A stretch of 64,000 nucleotides of DNA from an uncultured Bacteroides sp. Lineage in GTDB: Bacteria > Bacteroidota > Bacteroidia > Bacteroidales > Bacteroidaceae. Below the pieces are notes generated by a model. That model searched no databases and was not told the origin of the DNA. It saw nothing but the letters and a program-made list of their open reading frames with translations. The translations under genes and the position numbers were made by a program. Positions within the stretch are counted from its first letter, which is position 1. Each line of letters starts with the position of its first letter. Location: contig NZ_URFY01000014.1 in assembly GCF_900547205.1 (NCBI RefSeq), positions 1-64,000 of the forward strand. Reading direction: 5' to 3'. Below, one piece after another: positions 1 through 8,935 of this stretch.

Positions 1-110
1 CAAGTACTCAGCTATTATACCTGATTTACCAGCTATTAATACCCTAATCCTGAATCGTTAATACTTGACCCGATAGGTATTAATACTCTGAATATCAACC
101 ATTAACATCC
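1..110. repeat. degenerate TTAATACTTG-type repeats
   Basis: AT-rich stretch with several imperfect copies of a unit close to agctattaatacttga, separated by about 20-25 bases. The same motif forms a longer run near the right end (63540-63720). No coding potential is apparent. The rest of the 1-393 gap holds the hairpin element at 128-232 and an AT-rich leader; I saw no exact TAnnTTTG box in front of the first gene. Confidence 0.6.
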
Positions 111-127
111 AAGCAACGAAAAATCGT

Positions 128-232
128 TATGAGAGCAACCCTTTACCATCAGGGGGATATAAAAAGTTGCCCTCATAGCTGAAACACCGATGAATAAAGG
201 GTTTAAAGCAAAGTATGAGGGTATGAGAGCAA
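128..232. repeat. hairpin element with conserved loop motif (left copy)
   Basis: The element is bounded by an 11-bp direct repeat tatgagagcaa (128-138 and 222-232). Inside it the arms ccctcata (170-177) and tatgaggg (214-221) can pair. The 18-nt segment tgaaacaccgatgaataa (180-197) lies between them and recurs exactly in the loop of a different hairpin at 63822-63839. The pattern of a conserved loop on divergent stems suggests a dispersed structured repeat. Short reading frames on the minus strand across this region (about 70 codons) look accidental. Confidence 0.55.
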
Positions 233-393
233 AACACGCACCAACTTTTTTTTGGAGAAACACACAATGATAGGAACAGATTACAACGCATAATGCAAAC
301 CCTTCTGTTAAAACTCCAATTATGCGCAAACAAAAGCATAGTCTATCTGTTAGAGTAATGTTATAAATATATTAATCTAAAACCGAATAAATT

Positions 394-906
394 ATGGCTA
401 GAGAAAGTGTAAAAATCCTACAAGGAAAACTGGATGTAGAGAGTTTGATTTCGCAACTGAATGCAGCATTGGCCGAAGAATGGCTGGCATATTATCAATA
501 CTGGGTAGGCGCATTGGTAGTGGAAGGCGCTATGCGTGCCGACGTGCAAGGTGAATTTGAAGAACACGCCGAAGAAGAACGTCAACACGCACAGATGCTT
601 GCCGACCGCATCATTGAACTGGAAGGCACTCCGGTGCTCGACCCCAAACAGTGGTTTGAACTGGCAAGATGCAAATATGATGCTCCGCAAGAGTTCGATA
701 CAGTAAGTTTACTGAAAGACAATGTGGCCTCCGAACGTTGCGCCATCATGCGCTATCAGGAGATTGCAAACTTTACCGATGGCAAAGATTTCACTACTTG
801 CGACATCGCAAAACATATTCTTGCCGAAGAAGAAGAACATGAGCAAGATCTTCAAGATTACCTGACGGATATCGCAAGAATGAAGAAATCATTCCGCGAA
901 GAGTAA
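394..906 (+). CDS. DPSL-type ferritin-like protein
   Basis: A 170-residue ferritin-superfamily protein, probably cytoplasmic, that would bind iron and detoxify peroxide under oxidative stress. It is all helical with the two carboxylate/histidine signatures of a diiron four-helix bundle: E62-R-Q-H65 and E146-E-E-H149, with E28/E29 in helix 1 and E114 in helix 3 as further likely ligands. It has no membrane segment. Cysteines at 93, 116 and 136 agree with the Dps-like (DPSL, 'thioferritin') branch described from Bacteroides fragilis, which differs from classical Dps in carrying a bacterioferritin-like intrasubunit iron site. It stands alone, with a strong terminator directly after it. The ATG is preceded by an AT-rich leader. 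The family is secure; assignment to DPSL rather than bacterioferritin is inference. Confidence 0.85.
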   Translation: MARESVKILQGKLDVESLISQLNAALAEEWLAYYQYWVGALVVEGAMRADVQGEFEEHAEEERQHAQMLADRIIELEGTPVLDPKQWFELARCKYDAPQEFDTVSLLKDNVASERCAIMRYQEIANFTDGKDFTTCDIAKHILAEEEEHEQDLQDYLTDIARMKKSFREE

Positions 907-930
907 ACACTAATTGAATAGACATTAGAT

Positions 931-970
931 AAAAGAGGGCGTTCCCAACAACAGGGATTGCCCTCTTTTG
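931..970 (+). terminator. rho-independent terminator after the DPSL gene
   Basis: A perfect 10-bp stem, aaaagagggc (931-940) with gccctctttt (960-969). The loop contains a further ccc/ggg pairing, and a T-run closes the 3' arm. It lies 24 bases after the DPSL stop. Confidence 0.85.
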
Positions 971-1034
971 TAGAATAGTGCTAGAAAAACCAAACTATTT
1001 TCAAACAAATCAAGAAGAAATCTTTCTTTTTTCG

Positions 1035-1042
1035 TATTTTTG
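1035..1042 (+). promoter_or_regulatory. Bacteroides -7 box for metF
   Basis: TATTTTTG matches TAnnTTTG exactly, about 50 bases before the metF ATG. No clear -33 TTTG is seen. Confidence 0.5.
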
Positions 1043-1092
1043 TCCCAATATGCACGTTTAATTCAAGTAGACAACGAACATTACGATAAAGA

Positions 1093-2046
1093 ATGAGAGT
1101 AATCGATTTAATAAATAGCAACGAAAAAACAGCTTTCTCCTTCGAAATACTTCCCCCACTGAAGGGAACAGGCATCGAAAAGCTGTATCAGACTGTCGAA
1201 ACCCTTCGGGAGTTTGATCCGAAATACATCAATATTACGACGCATCGCAGCGAATACGTTTATAAAGACCTAGGCAACGGGCTTTTCCAACGAAGCCGTT
1301 TGAGAAGACGCCCGGGAACGGTGGCCGTTGCCGCCGCCATCCAGAACAAATATAATATAACGGTGGTTCCTCATATCCTGTGCAGCGGTTTCACCCGCGA
1401 AGAAACGGAATATGTGCTACTGGACTTGCAATTCCTTAATATCACCGACCTACTGGTGCTCCGCGGCGATAAAGCGAAGCACGAATCTATCTTCACGCCC
1501 GAGGCCGACGGATATCATCACGCCATCGAACTTCAGGAACAAATCAACAACTTCAATAAGGGAATCTTTGTAGACGGTTCGGAAATGAAAGTGACCAACA
1601 GCCCGTTTTCTTACGGCGTGGCTTGCTATCCGGAGAAGCACGAGGAAGCTCCCAATATCGAATTCGACCTCCACTGGCTGAAAAAGAAAGTGGAAGCGGG
1701 TGCGGAATATGCCGTTACGCAGTTGTTTTACGATAACAAAAAGTACTTCGATTTTGTGGAACAGGCCAGGGCGGCAGGTATCAATGTGCCTATCATCCCG
1801 GGAGTGAAGCCGTTCAAGAAACTGTCTCAACTGAGCATGGTTCCGAAAACGTTTAAAGTGGACTTGCCCGAAGAGTTGGCAAAAGAAGCGTTGAAATGCA
1901 AGAATGATGCTGAAGCACAACAAGTAGGCATCGAATGGTGCGTGGCTCAATGCAAGGAATTGATGGCTCACGGCGTTCCGAGTATTCATTTCTACTCCGT
2001 AGGGGCGGTAGACAGTATTAAAGAAGTAGCCAAAATCATCTATTGA
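1093..2046 (+). CDS. metF: methylenetetrahydrofolate reductase
   Basis: A 317-residue cytoplasmic TIM-barrel flavoenzyme that reduces 5,10-methylenetetrahydrofolate to 5-methyltetrahydrofolate, the methyl donor for methionine synthesis. The N-terminal FSFEILPP motif carries the conserved catalytic-site glutamate (E18). The LLVLRGDKAKHE segment matches the family's L-R-G-D loop. Length is slightly above the roughly 300 residues of enterobacterial MetF, and there is no C-terminal regulatory domain as in eukaryotes. The next gene starts one base after its stop, so the two are probably co-transcribed. A TAnnTTTG promoter box lies upstream. Confident assignment. Confidence 0.93.
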   Translation: MRVIDLINSNEKTAFSFEILPPLKGTGIEKLYQTVETLREFDPKYINITTHRSEYVYKDLGNGLFQRSRLRRRPGTVAVAAAIQNKYNITVVPHILCSGFTREETEYVLLDLQFLNITDLLVLRGDKAKHESIFTPEADGYHHAIELQEQINNFNKGIFVDGSEMKVTNSPFSYGVACYPEKHEEAPNIEFDLHWLKKKVEAGAEYAVTQLFYDNKKYFDFVEQARAAGINVPIIPGVKPFKKLSQLSMVPKTFKVDLPEELAKEALKCKNDAEAQQVGIEWCVAQCKELMAHGVPSIHFYSVGAVDSIKEVAKIIY

Positions 2047-2047
2047 T

Positions 2048-3172
2048 ATGTTTTTCAGAGACGTAATCGGACAAGAAGAAATCAAGCAAAGGCTGGTGCA
2101 GGAGGTGAATGAAGGACGTATCCCACACGCCCAACTCATCTGCGGCCCCGAAGGAGTCGGCAAAATGCCGCTTGCCATTGCTTATGCCCGCTATATCAGT
2201 TGCACCAACCGAGGTGAGACGGATGCTTGCGGGGTATGTCCGTCGTGCGTGAAATTCAACAAACTGGTGCATCCCGACGTACATTTCGTATTTCCTATCG
2301 TGAAAAGCGCCAAAGGAAAGAAGGAAGTATGCGACGACTATATCGCCGATTGGCGACCGTTTGTGCTCAACAATCCGTACTTCAACCTCAACCACTGGCT
2401 CGCCGAGATGGATGCCGAAAACTCGCAAGCGTTGATTTACGCCAAAGAGAGCGACGAGATTCTAAAGAAACTGAGTCTGAAATCCAGTGAAGGAGGATTT
2501 AAGATTACGATACTGTGGCTGCCGGAGAAAATGCATCCGGTATGTGCCAACAAACTGCTGAAACTGCTCGAAGAGCCGCCGGAGAAAACAGTATTCCTGC
2601 TTGTATCCGAAGCTCCCGATATGATATTGCCCACCATTCTGAGCCGTACGCAACGGATGAATGTACGCAAGATTGAGGAAACGAGCATCGACCGCGTGCT
2701 GCAAACGAAGTATGGCGTTCAGCCTGCCGACAGTCTCTCGATTGCGCATCTGGCAAATGGGAACTTCATCAAGGCACTGGAGACTATCCACCTGAATGAG
2801 GAGAACCAGCTTTTCTTCGATTTATTCGTCAGCCTGATGCGATTGTCCTATCAACGGAAAATCAGAGAGATGAAAATGTGGAGCGAACAGGTGGCGAGCA
2901 TGGGACGCGAACGGCAGAAGAACTTCCTCGGATATTGCCAGCGCATGATTCGCGAGAACTTCATCTTCAACCTGCATCAACGCGACCTGACGTATATGAC
3001 AATCAACGAACAGAACTTTGCCAGCCGCTTTGCCCCCTTCGTCAACGAACGAAACGTGATGGGGATTATGGATGAACTGAGCGAAGCGCAACTGCATATC
3101 GAACAGAATGTAAATGCCAAAATGGTATTCTTCGACTTCTCGCTGAAGATGATTGTACTGTTGAAAAGCTGA
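2048..3172 (+). CDS. holB: DNA polymerase III subunit delta' (clamp-loader ATPase homologue)
   Basis: A 374-residue AAA+ clamp-loader subunit that would help load the beta sliding clamp. Residues 1-220 hold the AAA+ core, with a P-loop-like GPEGVGKM (33-40) in which Met replaces the usual Thr/Ser after the lysine. A four-cysteine zinc module follows (C52, C61, C64, C67). A lid and a helical collar domain come after that. The sequence LLKLLEEPPEKTVFLL is the hallmark of the delta'/gamma family. The altered P-loop argues for a non-hydrolysing delta' rather than DnaX. Its ATG is one base after the metF stop, suggesting translational coupling. Confidence 0.85.
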   Translation: MFFRDVIGQEEIKQRLVQEVNEGRIPHAQLICGPEGVGKMPLAIAYARYISCTNRGETDACGVCPSCVKFNKLVHPDVHFVFPIVKSAKGKKEVCDDYIADWRPFVLNNPYFNLNHWLAEMDAENSQALIYAKESDEILKKLSLKSSEGGFKITILWLPEKMHPVCANKLLKLLEEPPEKTVFLLVSEAPDMILPTILSRTQRMNVRKIEETSIDRVLQTKYGVQPADSLSIAHLANGNFIKALETIHLNEENQLFFDLFVSLMRLSYQRKIREMKMWSEQVASMGRERQKNFLGYCQRMIRENFIFNLHQRDLTYMTINEQNFASRFAPFVNERNVMGIMDELSEAQLHIEQNVNAKMVFFDFSLKMIVLLKS

Positions 3173-3219
3173 GAGCGCGGAGAGTTAATTTGATAATTTG
3201 TAACTTGTAATTATATAAA

Positions 3220-4689
3220 ATGGAATATAAACTGCATAATGGGAGCGGCGGCCTTTGCTGCAAAGGATGCTCCCGACAAGATAAAAAGCTGAACACTTAC
3301 GACTGGTTGGCCGACATACCGGGCAACGCGGAAGAGAGTGACATGGTGGAAGTGCAATTCAAGAACACCCGAAAAGGATATTACCGGAACAGTAATAAGA
3401 TAAAACTGGAAAAGGGCGATGTGGTGGCGGTTGAAGCTGCACCGGGACATGATATCGGCGTAGTTACGCTGACCGGTCGTCTCGTCCCCCTGCAAATGAA
3501 GAAGGCAAACTTCAAGGCAGATACGGAAATCAAACGTGTATACCGGAAAGCGAAGCCCGTGGATATGGAGAAATTCAACGAAGCCAAGGGAAAGGAACAC
3601 GCCACGATGATTCGTGCACGCCAGATTGCACTGAATCTGAATCTGAACATGAAAATCGGTGATGTGGAGTATCAGGGAGATGGCAACAAGGCTATTTTCT
3701 ATTACATTGCCGACGAACGTGTGGACTTCCGCCAATTGATTAAGGTGCTCGCCGAAGCGTTTCGGGTACGTATCGAAATGAAACAAATCGGTGCGCGGCA
3801 GGAAGCTGGTCGCATCGGCGGTATCGGTCCGTGCGGCCGCGAACTTTGTTGCGCCACTTGGATGACGAGTTTCGTATCGGTTTCTACCAGCGCAGCGCGC
3901 TATCAGGATATCTCACTGAATCCGCAAAAGCTTGCCGGACAATGTGCCAAACTGAAATGTTGCCTTAACTATGAGGTGGACTGCTATGTGGAAGCTCAAA
4001 AACGCCTTCCATCCAGAGAGATTGAACTGGAAACCAAAGACGGTACTTTCTTTTTCTTCAAAGCGGATATCCTGAGTAACATGGTGTCGTATTCTACGGA
4101 CAAGAACTTCCCTGCCAATCTAGTGACTATCAGCGGTAAGCGTGCCTTCGAAGTGATTGGCATGAACAAGAAAGGCATGAAGCCGGACAGCCTGCACGAA
4201 GAAGAAAAGAAACCGGAACCGAAGAAGCCGGTAGACTTGCTGGAACAGGAAAGCGTTACCCGCTTCGACCGCAGCCGCAACAATAAGGATGGCAATAATG
4301 CCAACCGCAATAATAATAAAAAGAAGAAGAAACCAGCTAATAACCGTCCGCCGCAACAGGCAGAAGGCAACAATCGGCCGCAACAGCAACCTCAAAGGGA
4401 GAATGAAAATCGCCCGCAACCGTCGGAAAACGGAAACAAGGGGGAAAGAGATAGCAGATCGAAAAACAACAATAATAACCGGAATAAAGGTCAGAATCAA
4501 GGACGGAACAGTGAGAACAGACGCCCCGAAAGAGGTGAACGCCCACAGAACCAAGCACGCCCCCAGAATCAGGAGCGTCAACGGGAACCAAGACCGGAAC
4601 GCCAGCCCAAACAAGAACGTTTCCCCAAACCGGAAAGAATTCAGAACCCAGAGAAAAAACAAACGAATGACAACCCTGCTCAGGAATAG
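3220..4689 (+). CDS. PSP1-domain protein, RicT/YaaT homologue
   Basis: A 489-residue cytoplasmic protein. Residues 1-20 contain a Cys cluster (GLCCKGC). Residues of about 85-280 form the PSP1 C-terminal conserved region, with a cysteine-rich core: GPCGRELCC, then CAKLKCCLNYEVDCY. In Bacillus the homologue RicT (YaaT) with RicA and RicF forms an iron-sulfur complex that affects RNA processing. From about residue 345 to the end the protein is a low-complexity tail rich in Asn, Gln, Arg, Pro and Lys, typical of Bacteroidetes versions and possibly RNA-binding. It precedes and overlaps gldH, and follows the delta' gene, the same order as Firmicutes holB-yaaT. The role in Bacteroides is inference. 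Confidence 0.82.
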   Translation: MEYKLHNGSGGLCCKGCSRQDKKLNTYDWLADIPGNAEESDMVEVQFKNTRKGYYRNSNKIKLEKGDVVAVEAAPGHDIGVVTLTGRLVPLQMKKANFKADTEIKRVYRKAKPVDMEKFNEAKGKEHATMIRARQIALNLNLNMKIGDVEYQGDGNKAIFYYIADERVDFRQLIKVLAEAFRVRIEMKQIGARQEAGRIGGIGPCGRELCCATWMTSFVSVSTSAARYQDISLNPQKLAGQCAKLKCCLNYEVDCYVEAQKRLPSREIELETKDGTFFFFKADILSNMVSYSTDKNFPANLVTISGKRAFEVIGMNKKGMKPDSLHEEEKKPEPKKPVDLLEQESVTRFDRSRNNKDGNNANRNNNKKKKKPANNRPPQQAEGNNRPQQQPQRENENRPQPSENGNKGERDSRSKNNNNNRNKGQNQGRNSENRRPERGERPQNQARPQNQERQREPRPERQPKQERFPKPERIQNPEKKQTNDNPAQE

Positions 4690-5140
4690 TTTATTTTGTC
4701 TATTGGGTGCTTGCCTTCTATCGGCTTGCAATGAGAATACAGTGTATCACTCCTACCAATCCCTTCCCGACGAAGGATGGGGAAAGAGTGATACACTCTC
4801 TTTTCAGGTTCCTGTCACCGATAGCATCCCTACCACACTCCGGCTGTTTGCAGAGGTGCGCAACAGGACGAAGTATCCTTATCGTGACCTTCACTTATTT
4901 ATCAGCCAGAATCTTCAGGATTCTACCGTGTGGCGCACTGATACAATAGCCATCAGCCTTGCCGATTCTACAGGTAGGTGGATGGGGAAAGGATGGGGAA
5001 GCATTTATCAATCGGCTACTTTCGTCAAATCTGTTCGTCCGTTGCACCCCGGCAAATATACCATTAAAGTGATGAACGGCATGAAGGACGAGATGCTGCA
5101 AGGATTGAACGATGTAGGAATACGAATTGAAAGGTTATAG
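4667..5140 (+). CDS. gldH: GldH family gliding-motility-type lipoprotein
   Basis: A 157-residue lipoprotein with signal peptide and lipobox LLSAC (C21). GldH is needed for gliding in Flavobacterium but is kept in non-gliding Bacteroides, where its role is unknown. The open frame extends upstream to 4289 only as a shadow of the low-complexity tail of the preceding gene. The ATG at 4667 gives a clean signal peptide at residue 1 and overlaps the PSP1 gene by 23 bases. Its 3' end overlaps the convergent rodA stop by 6 bases. The mature part is beta-rich and contains the typical YPYRDLHLFI segment. Family recognition is from memory of the motif pattern. Confidence 0.75.
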   Translation: MTTLLRNSLFCLLGACLLSACNENTVYHSYQSLPDEGWGKSDTLSFQVPVTDSIPTTLRLFAEVRNRTKYPYRDLHLFISQNLQDSTVWRTDTIAISLADSTGRWMGKGWGSIYQSATFVKSVRPLHPGKYTIKVMNGMKDEMLQGLNDVGIRIERL

Positions 5141-6592
5141 TCTCCTTCCGCGTCCTGCATCAATTCGCAGGAAGATAAAAAGCAATATCGTAAAGCCCCA
5201 AAGTGAAGAGCCTCCATAGCTGAAGAACGGCAACGGAATGCCAATCACCGGAGTCAGTCCAAGCACCATGCCTATATTAATGAATAGATGGAAAAGGAAT
5301 ATACTGACTACGGAGTATCCATAGACTCGACCAAAAGTTGATGGTTGCCGCTCGGCTAAGGCTATCAATCTCAATATCAGGATAAGAAAAGCCAATAATA
5401 CGGCTGCCGAACCGACAAAGCCCTGCTCCTCGCCTACTGTGCAGAAGATGAAGTCGGTGTCCTGTTCGGGCACATACTTTAGCTTTGTCTGAGTTCCGTT
5501 CAGAAAACCTTTTCCCGTCAGACCACCGGAACCGATGGCTATCTTAGATTGATTCACGTTGTATCCGGCTCCCGTCAAGTCTTCTTCCAATCCGAGCACT
5601 ACTTTAATGCGGACTTGCTGGTGAGGCTCTAAGATATTATCGAATACATAGTTGCTGGAATACAGGAACCCGATGGAGCCAATCATAAACAGGGAAATGA
5701 GGAAATATGAACGCTGACGCTCACCTAATGCCAAATAAACCAAGTAACCGATTACCACTACACACAGCCCCCATTGCACCCATACTAAGCTGAAATGTAC
5801 TCCGTACTCGGAGATTAGATACGAGATCAGCAGTATTGCCAGACTTCCACCGATGATGTTTCGCGTAGGCTCCCACTTCTTACGGTATACCCACACCATG
5901 CCTCCTGCAAACAACAATATCAGAGACAGCACTATAAATTCTCCCAACGGCGTTGGAGTATCGGCAATAAGAACTTCGTCGAACCGGATGCCGACTACAA
6001 AATAAACAACTGCACATACACCGGAGAAGAGCACTACTCCCGGCATCCCTTCACGATAGAGAACCAGAAAGAAGGCGAGATACACCAATGCCGAACCCGT
6101 TTCGCGCTGACCGATAATCAGCAACATCGGAAGGAGAATTATCAACCCCAATACCAAAGCACACTTTTCTTTCTTAATGCTGAATGAATAGGAGTTCATA
6201 TATTTGGCAAGTGCCAGTGCGGTAGCAAACTTAGCAAACTCGGCAGGTTGCAGACTGACAGGTCCCATCACCAACCACGAACGGGACCCTTTCGTATCCG
6301 GTGCAATAAAGATGGTGACGATGAGTAAGAGTATCATCGCTATATAGATAATGTACGCGAACATATCATACATCCGGTCTTCCAGCATCAAAAGGACGAA
6401 ACCCAATCCGAAAGAGCAGATAATCCACATAAACTGTTTGCCGGCACGAGTAGAGAAATCAAAAAAGTCACGATCACCATAGTCATAGCTCGCTCCACAA
6501 ATGCTGAACCATCCGCCAATAATCAGGAGAAGGTAAATGCAAATCGTTACCCAGTCCAAGGTTTTCCACAAACTATCGTTCCTCGTTACCAT
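5135..6592 (-). CDS. rodA: RodA, SEDS peptidoglycan glycosyltransferase of the elongasome
   Basis: A 485-residue polytopic inner-membrane protein of the SEDS family that polymerises lipid II during lateral wall growth, in complex with the class B penicillin-binding protein encoded just upstream. Hallmarks are the ETGSALVY segment, the loop with PEQDTDFIFCTVGEEQGF, and near the C terminus TPVIGIPLPFFSYGGSS, all diagnostic of RodA/FtsW. About ten or more hydrophobic spans are visible. It is longer than E. coli RodA (370), which is usual for Bacteroidetes because of extra loops. Its ATG lies inside the 3' end of pbp2 (20-base overlap). It is the last gene of the rod-shape cluster. Confidence 0.93.
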   Translation of the reverse strand: MVTRNDSLWKTLDWVTICIYLLLIIGGWFSICGASYDYGDRDFFDFSTRAGKQFMWIICSFGLGFVLLMLEDRMYDMFAYIIYIAMILLLIVTIFIAPDTKGSRSWLVMGPVSLQPAEFAKFATALALAKYMNSYSFSIKKEKCALVLGLIILLPMLLIIGQRETGSALVYLAFFLVLYREGMPGVVLFSGVCAVVYFVVGIRFDEVLIADTPTPLGEFIVLSLILLFAGGMVWVYRKKWEPTRNIIGGSLAILLISYLISEYGVHFSLVWVQWGLCVVVIGYLVYLALGERQRSYFLISLFMIGSIGFLYSSNYVFDNILEPHQQVRIKVVLGLEEDLTGAGYNVNQSKIAIGSGGLTGKGFLNGTQTKLKYVPEQDTDFIFCTVGEEQGFVGSAAVLLAFLILILRLIALAERQPSTFGRVYGYSVVSIFLFHLFINIGMVLGLTPVIGIPLPFFSYGGSSLWGFTILLFIFLRIDAGRGRRL

Positions 6593-8435
6593 ACAATATC
6601 ACTCTGTTGCTAAATTCTTCTGCTCTCAATTCGTTCTCCGGCGAAAGCTTACCTTTCAAATATTGCTCCATCAACAGTGCACCGAAAGGGACGCCGTAGG
6701 TAGCTCCCCATCCGCCGTTCTCCACGTAGACGGCTATCGCAATCTTCGGCTTGTTCATCGGCGCAAATCCCATAAAGACGGAATGGTCGTGTCCGCGATT
6801 CTGCGCTGTACCCGTCTTGCCACAGGCTTCCAAGTCGGGAACCATCAGCGATAACATACGGCAAGTTCCTCCCGTTGCAGCCGAACGCATACCTTCAACT
6901 ATACTTTCATAATGTCTTTTCTCAATCGTGGTATGGCGGGGTGTGCGGTAGATGCTATCCAGTTGGTTATCCTGAATTTCTTTCACGATATGTGGTGTGG
7001 TGAAGTGTCCGCGATTGGCAATAGTCGCTCCCAGATTGGCTATCTGGAGCGGAGTAGCCAGAATTTCGCCCTGTCCGATGGAGATACTGATAACGGTCAA
7101 TCCGTTCCAATGTCCACGATATGCCTTGTCATAGAACTGTGCATTCGGTATTAGTCCGCGCTTTTCTCCCGGCAAATCGACACCTAGCTTATATCCGAAT
7201 CCCTGCGAAACCATGTGGTCTTTCCATACCGTGATGGCCTTCTGAGAAGAACCGTATTTACGATCTCCAAACATACGGAAGAGTCCCCAACAGAAGTAAG
7301 AATTACAGGAGGTAGCTATTGCCGGAATCAACGGCAATGGTGCTGCATGACTGTGGCATCCCACCGTCAACCGCCCGTAATGAAATCCGCGAGAACAGGG
7401 AAAGGCCGGACTTTGCTCGGTGATGATCCCTTCTTGCAAGAAGGTCAGTGCTTGCGCCGTCTTGAAGGTAGACCCCGGAGGATATACTCCCATCAAAGAA
7501 CGATTCAGCAACGGCTTCATCTTGTCGCGCTGCAACATCAGGTGGTTCTTTCCTCGTTGACGACCAATCATCAGATGCGGGTCGTAATTGGGCGAAGATA
7601 CCAGACAGAGAATCTCTCCGGTTTCCGGCTCAATGGCAACTATACTGCCAATCTTATTTTTCAGTAATCGTTCACCCAACATCTGCAAATCAATATCCAG
7701 ACTTAGAGTCAGATTCTTACCCGGCACCGAGGGACGGTCATATTCACCATCCATATAGTGCCCTTGAATACGTCCATGCGCATCACGTAGAAGTATCTCT
7801 ACACCTTTCTCGCCTCGAAGATATTTTTCGTACGACTTCTCTACGCCCAACTTACCTATATAGTCACCACGGATATAATAACCTTCTTCATCCGCCTCCA
7901 TATCTTTCACCGAAACTTCTCCGATATCTCCCAAAGCATGAGCGGCGGCATTGTAGGAATACTGGCGAATGGTGCGCCGCTGGATATAAAAGCCTTGAAA
8001 CTTGAATAGTTTCTCCTGAAACACACCGCATTCCTCGGCCGAGAGTTGCGACATGAACAGTTGGTTGGTATATCTGGAATATCCCGGATTACGGCGACGG
8101 TCTTTCATATCGCTCATGATTTTCAGGAACTGGTCACGAGTGATGCCAAGTGATTCACACAAATCGAGCGTATCCAGATTTTCTATTTCTTTCGGAACAA
8201 TCGTTATGTCATAGGCAGGCTGGTTGAATACCAACAGTTTTCCGTTACGATCGTAAATAGCTCCACGCGAAGGGTATTGAATTTTATTCAGGAAAGCATT
8301 ACTATCGGCATTCTTCTTATAATCGTCCGTCGTAATCTGCAACGCAAAAAGGCGAATCAGATAAATCAGCACAATAGACAGGGCGATGCCCCCGATAACA
8401 AATTTCCGCTTCTCTAATCTATAATCTTTTGCCAT
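6573..8435 (-). CDS. mrdA: penicillin-binding protein 2 (elongation transpeptidase)
   Basis: A 620-residue class B PBP that crosslinks peptidoglycan in the rod complex with RodA. It has an N-terminal cytoplasmic stretch and one membrane anchor (about residues 12-33), the non-penicillin-binding pedestal with SRGAIYDRNG, and a C-terminal transpeptidase with S322-TFK, SCN (376-378) and KTG (540-542). The frame is open to 8519, but the ATG at 8435 is chosen. It lies 2 bases after the mreD stop, is preceded by AAGGAAG, and gives the normal MAKDYRLEKRK start; the extension would overlap mreD by 80 bases. All catalytic motifs are intact. Confidence 0.93.
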   Translation of the reverse strand: MAKDYRLEKRKFVIGGIALSIVLIYLIRLFALQITTDDYKKNADSNAFLNKIQYPSRGAIYDRNGKLLVFNQPAYDITIVPKEIENLDTLDLCESLGITRDQFLKIMSDMKDRRRNPGYSRYTNQLFMSQLSAEECGVFQEKLFKFQGFYIQRRTIRQYSYNAAAHALGDIGEVSVKDMEADEEGYYIRGDYIGKLGVEKSYEKYLRGEKGVEILLRDAHGRIQGHYMDGEYDRPSVPGKNLTLSLDIDLQMLGERLLKNKIGSIVAIEPETGEILCLVSSPNYDPHLMIGRQRGKNHLMLQRDKMKPLLNRSLMGVYPPGSTFKTAQALTFLQEGIITEQSPAFPCSRGFHYGRLTVGCHSHAAPLPLIPAIATSCNSYFCWGLFRMFGDRKYGSSQKAITVWKDHMVSQGFGYKLGVDLPGEKRGLIPNAQFYDKAYRGHWNGLTVISISIGQGEILATPLQIANLGATIANRGHFTTPHIVKEIQDNQLDSIYRTPRHTTIEKRHYESIVEGMRSAATGGTCRMLSLMVPDLEACGKTGTAQNRGHDHSVFMGFAPMNKPKIAIAVYVENGGWGATYGVPFGALLMEQYLKGKLSPENELRAEEFSNRVILYGNEER

Positions 8436-8437
8436 CG

Positions 8438-8935
8438 TTACTTCCTTATGCCTTCCACAGCCAAAATACAGGTTACAGTCAGAAGGGTACACATAATCAC
8501 CCGCAATAACAACAGCCAAATGCTGGAAAACGAGAAGAACTCAATGGTGAGTAAAGTCAAACTATGTATAAATACACTTGCAGTAGTATACTTCAGAAAA
8601 GGGGTAATCCCCATACTTTTGAAGGATGGGATGATGTTGTCCTGATTATCACGCGGAGTGAACAACCGCAACAAGGACGGTCGCAGAAATGCGAGCAATA
8701 CGATTGCCGCCGCATTCATTCCCGGAGTATCGGCAAACACATCAATAGCAACCCCGAAAAAGAAAGCCCACAGCATCAGTTCATTTCGGGAAGTGCCGGA
8801 ACTGAACTTCAGTATAAAATATATGTAGAGGAACGGTGTGGCATATCCGGCAATATGTACATTGTTCAGGATGAGCACCTGAAGAAGGACTAACCCGATA
8901 AACCATCCGATTCTATGTATGTAGGTTATTATCAT
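8438..8935 (-). CDS. mreD: rod shape-determining protein MreD
   Basis: A 165-residue inner-membrane protein with about five hydrophobic spans. MreD links MreB filaments and MreC to the PBP2/RodA synthase. Sequence conservation is low, as is usual in the family, so the assignment rests on size, hydrophobic pattern and its place between mreC and pbp2. Start and stop are tightly packed: its ATG shares one base with the mreC stop, and its own stop is 2 bases before pbp2. Confidence 0.88.
   Translation of the reverse strand: MIITYIHRIGWFIGLVLLQVLILNNVHIAGYATPFLYIYFILKFSSGTSRNELMLWAFFFGVAIDVFADTPGMNAAAIVLLAFLRPSLLRLFTPRDNQDNIIPSFKSMGITPFLKYTTASVFIHSLTLLTIEFFSFSSIWLLLLRVIMCTLLTVTCILAVEGIRK

Noticed and set aside
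102..339. Two overlapping minus-strand frames of 70-75 codons
   Set aside because: They cross the hairpin element and the two frames overlap in different phases; Cys- and Phe-rich translations with no signal, RBS or promoter box.
1450..2178. 242-codon minus-strand frame opposite metF and the delta' gene
   Set aside because: It is antisense to two well-recognised genes, and its composition reflects the complement of conserved codons.
2048..3172. Damaged clamp-loader ATPase because of GKM in the P-loop
   Set aside because: Delta' subunits commonly have degenerate P-loops, so this is normal for the family and not a sign of decay.
4289..4666. Upstream extension of the gldH frame
   Set aside because: The Arg/Lys/Thr-rich translation is the shifted reading of the low-complexity tail of the PSP1 gene; the lipoprotein signal begins at 4667.
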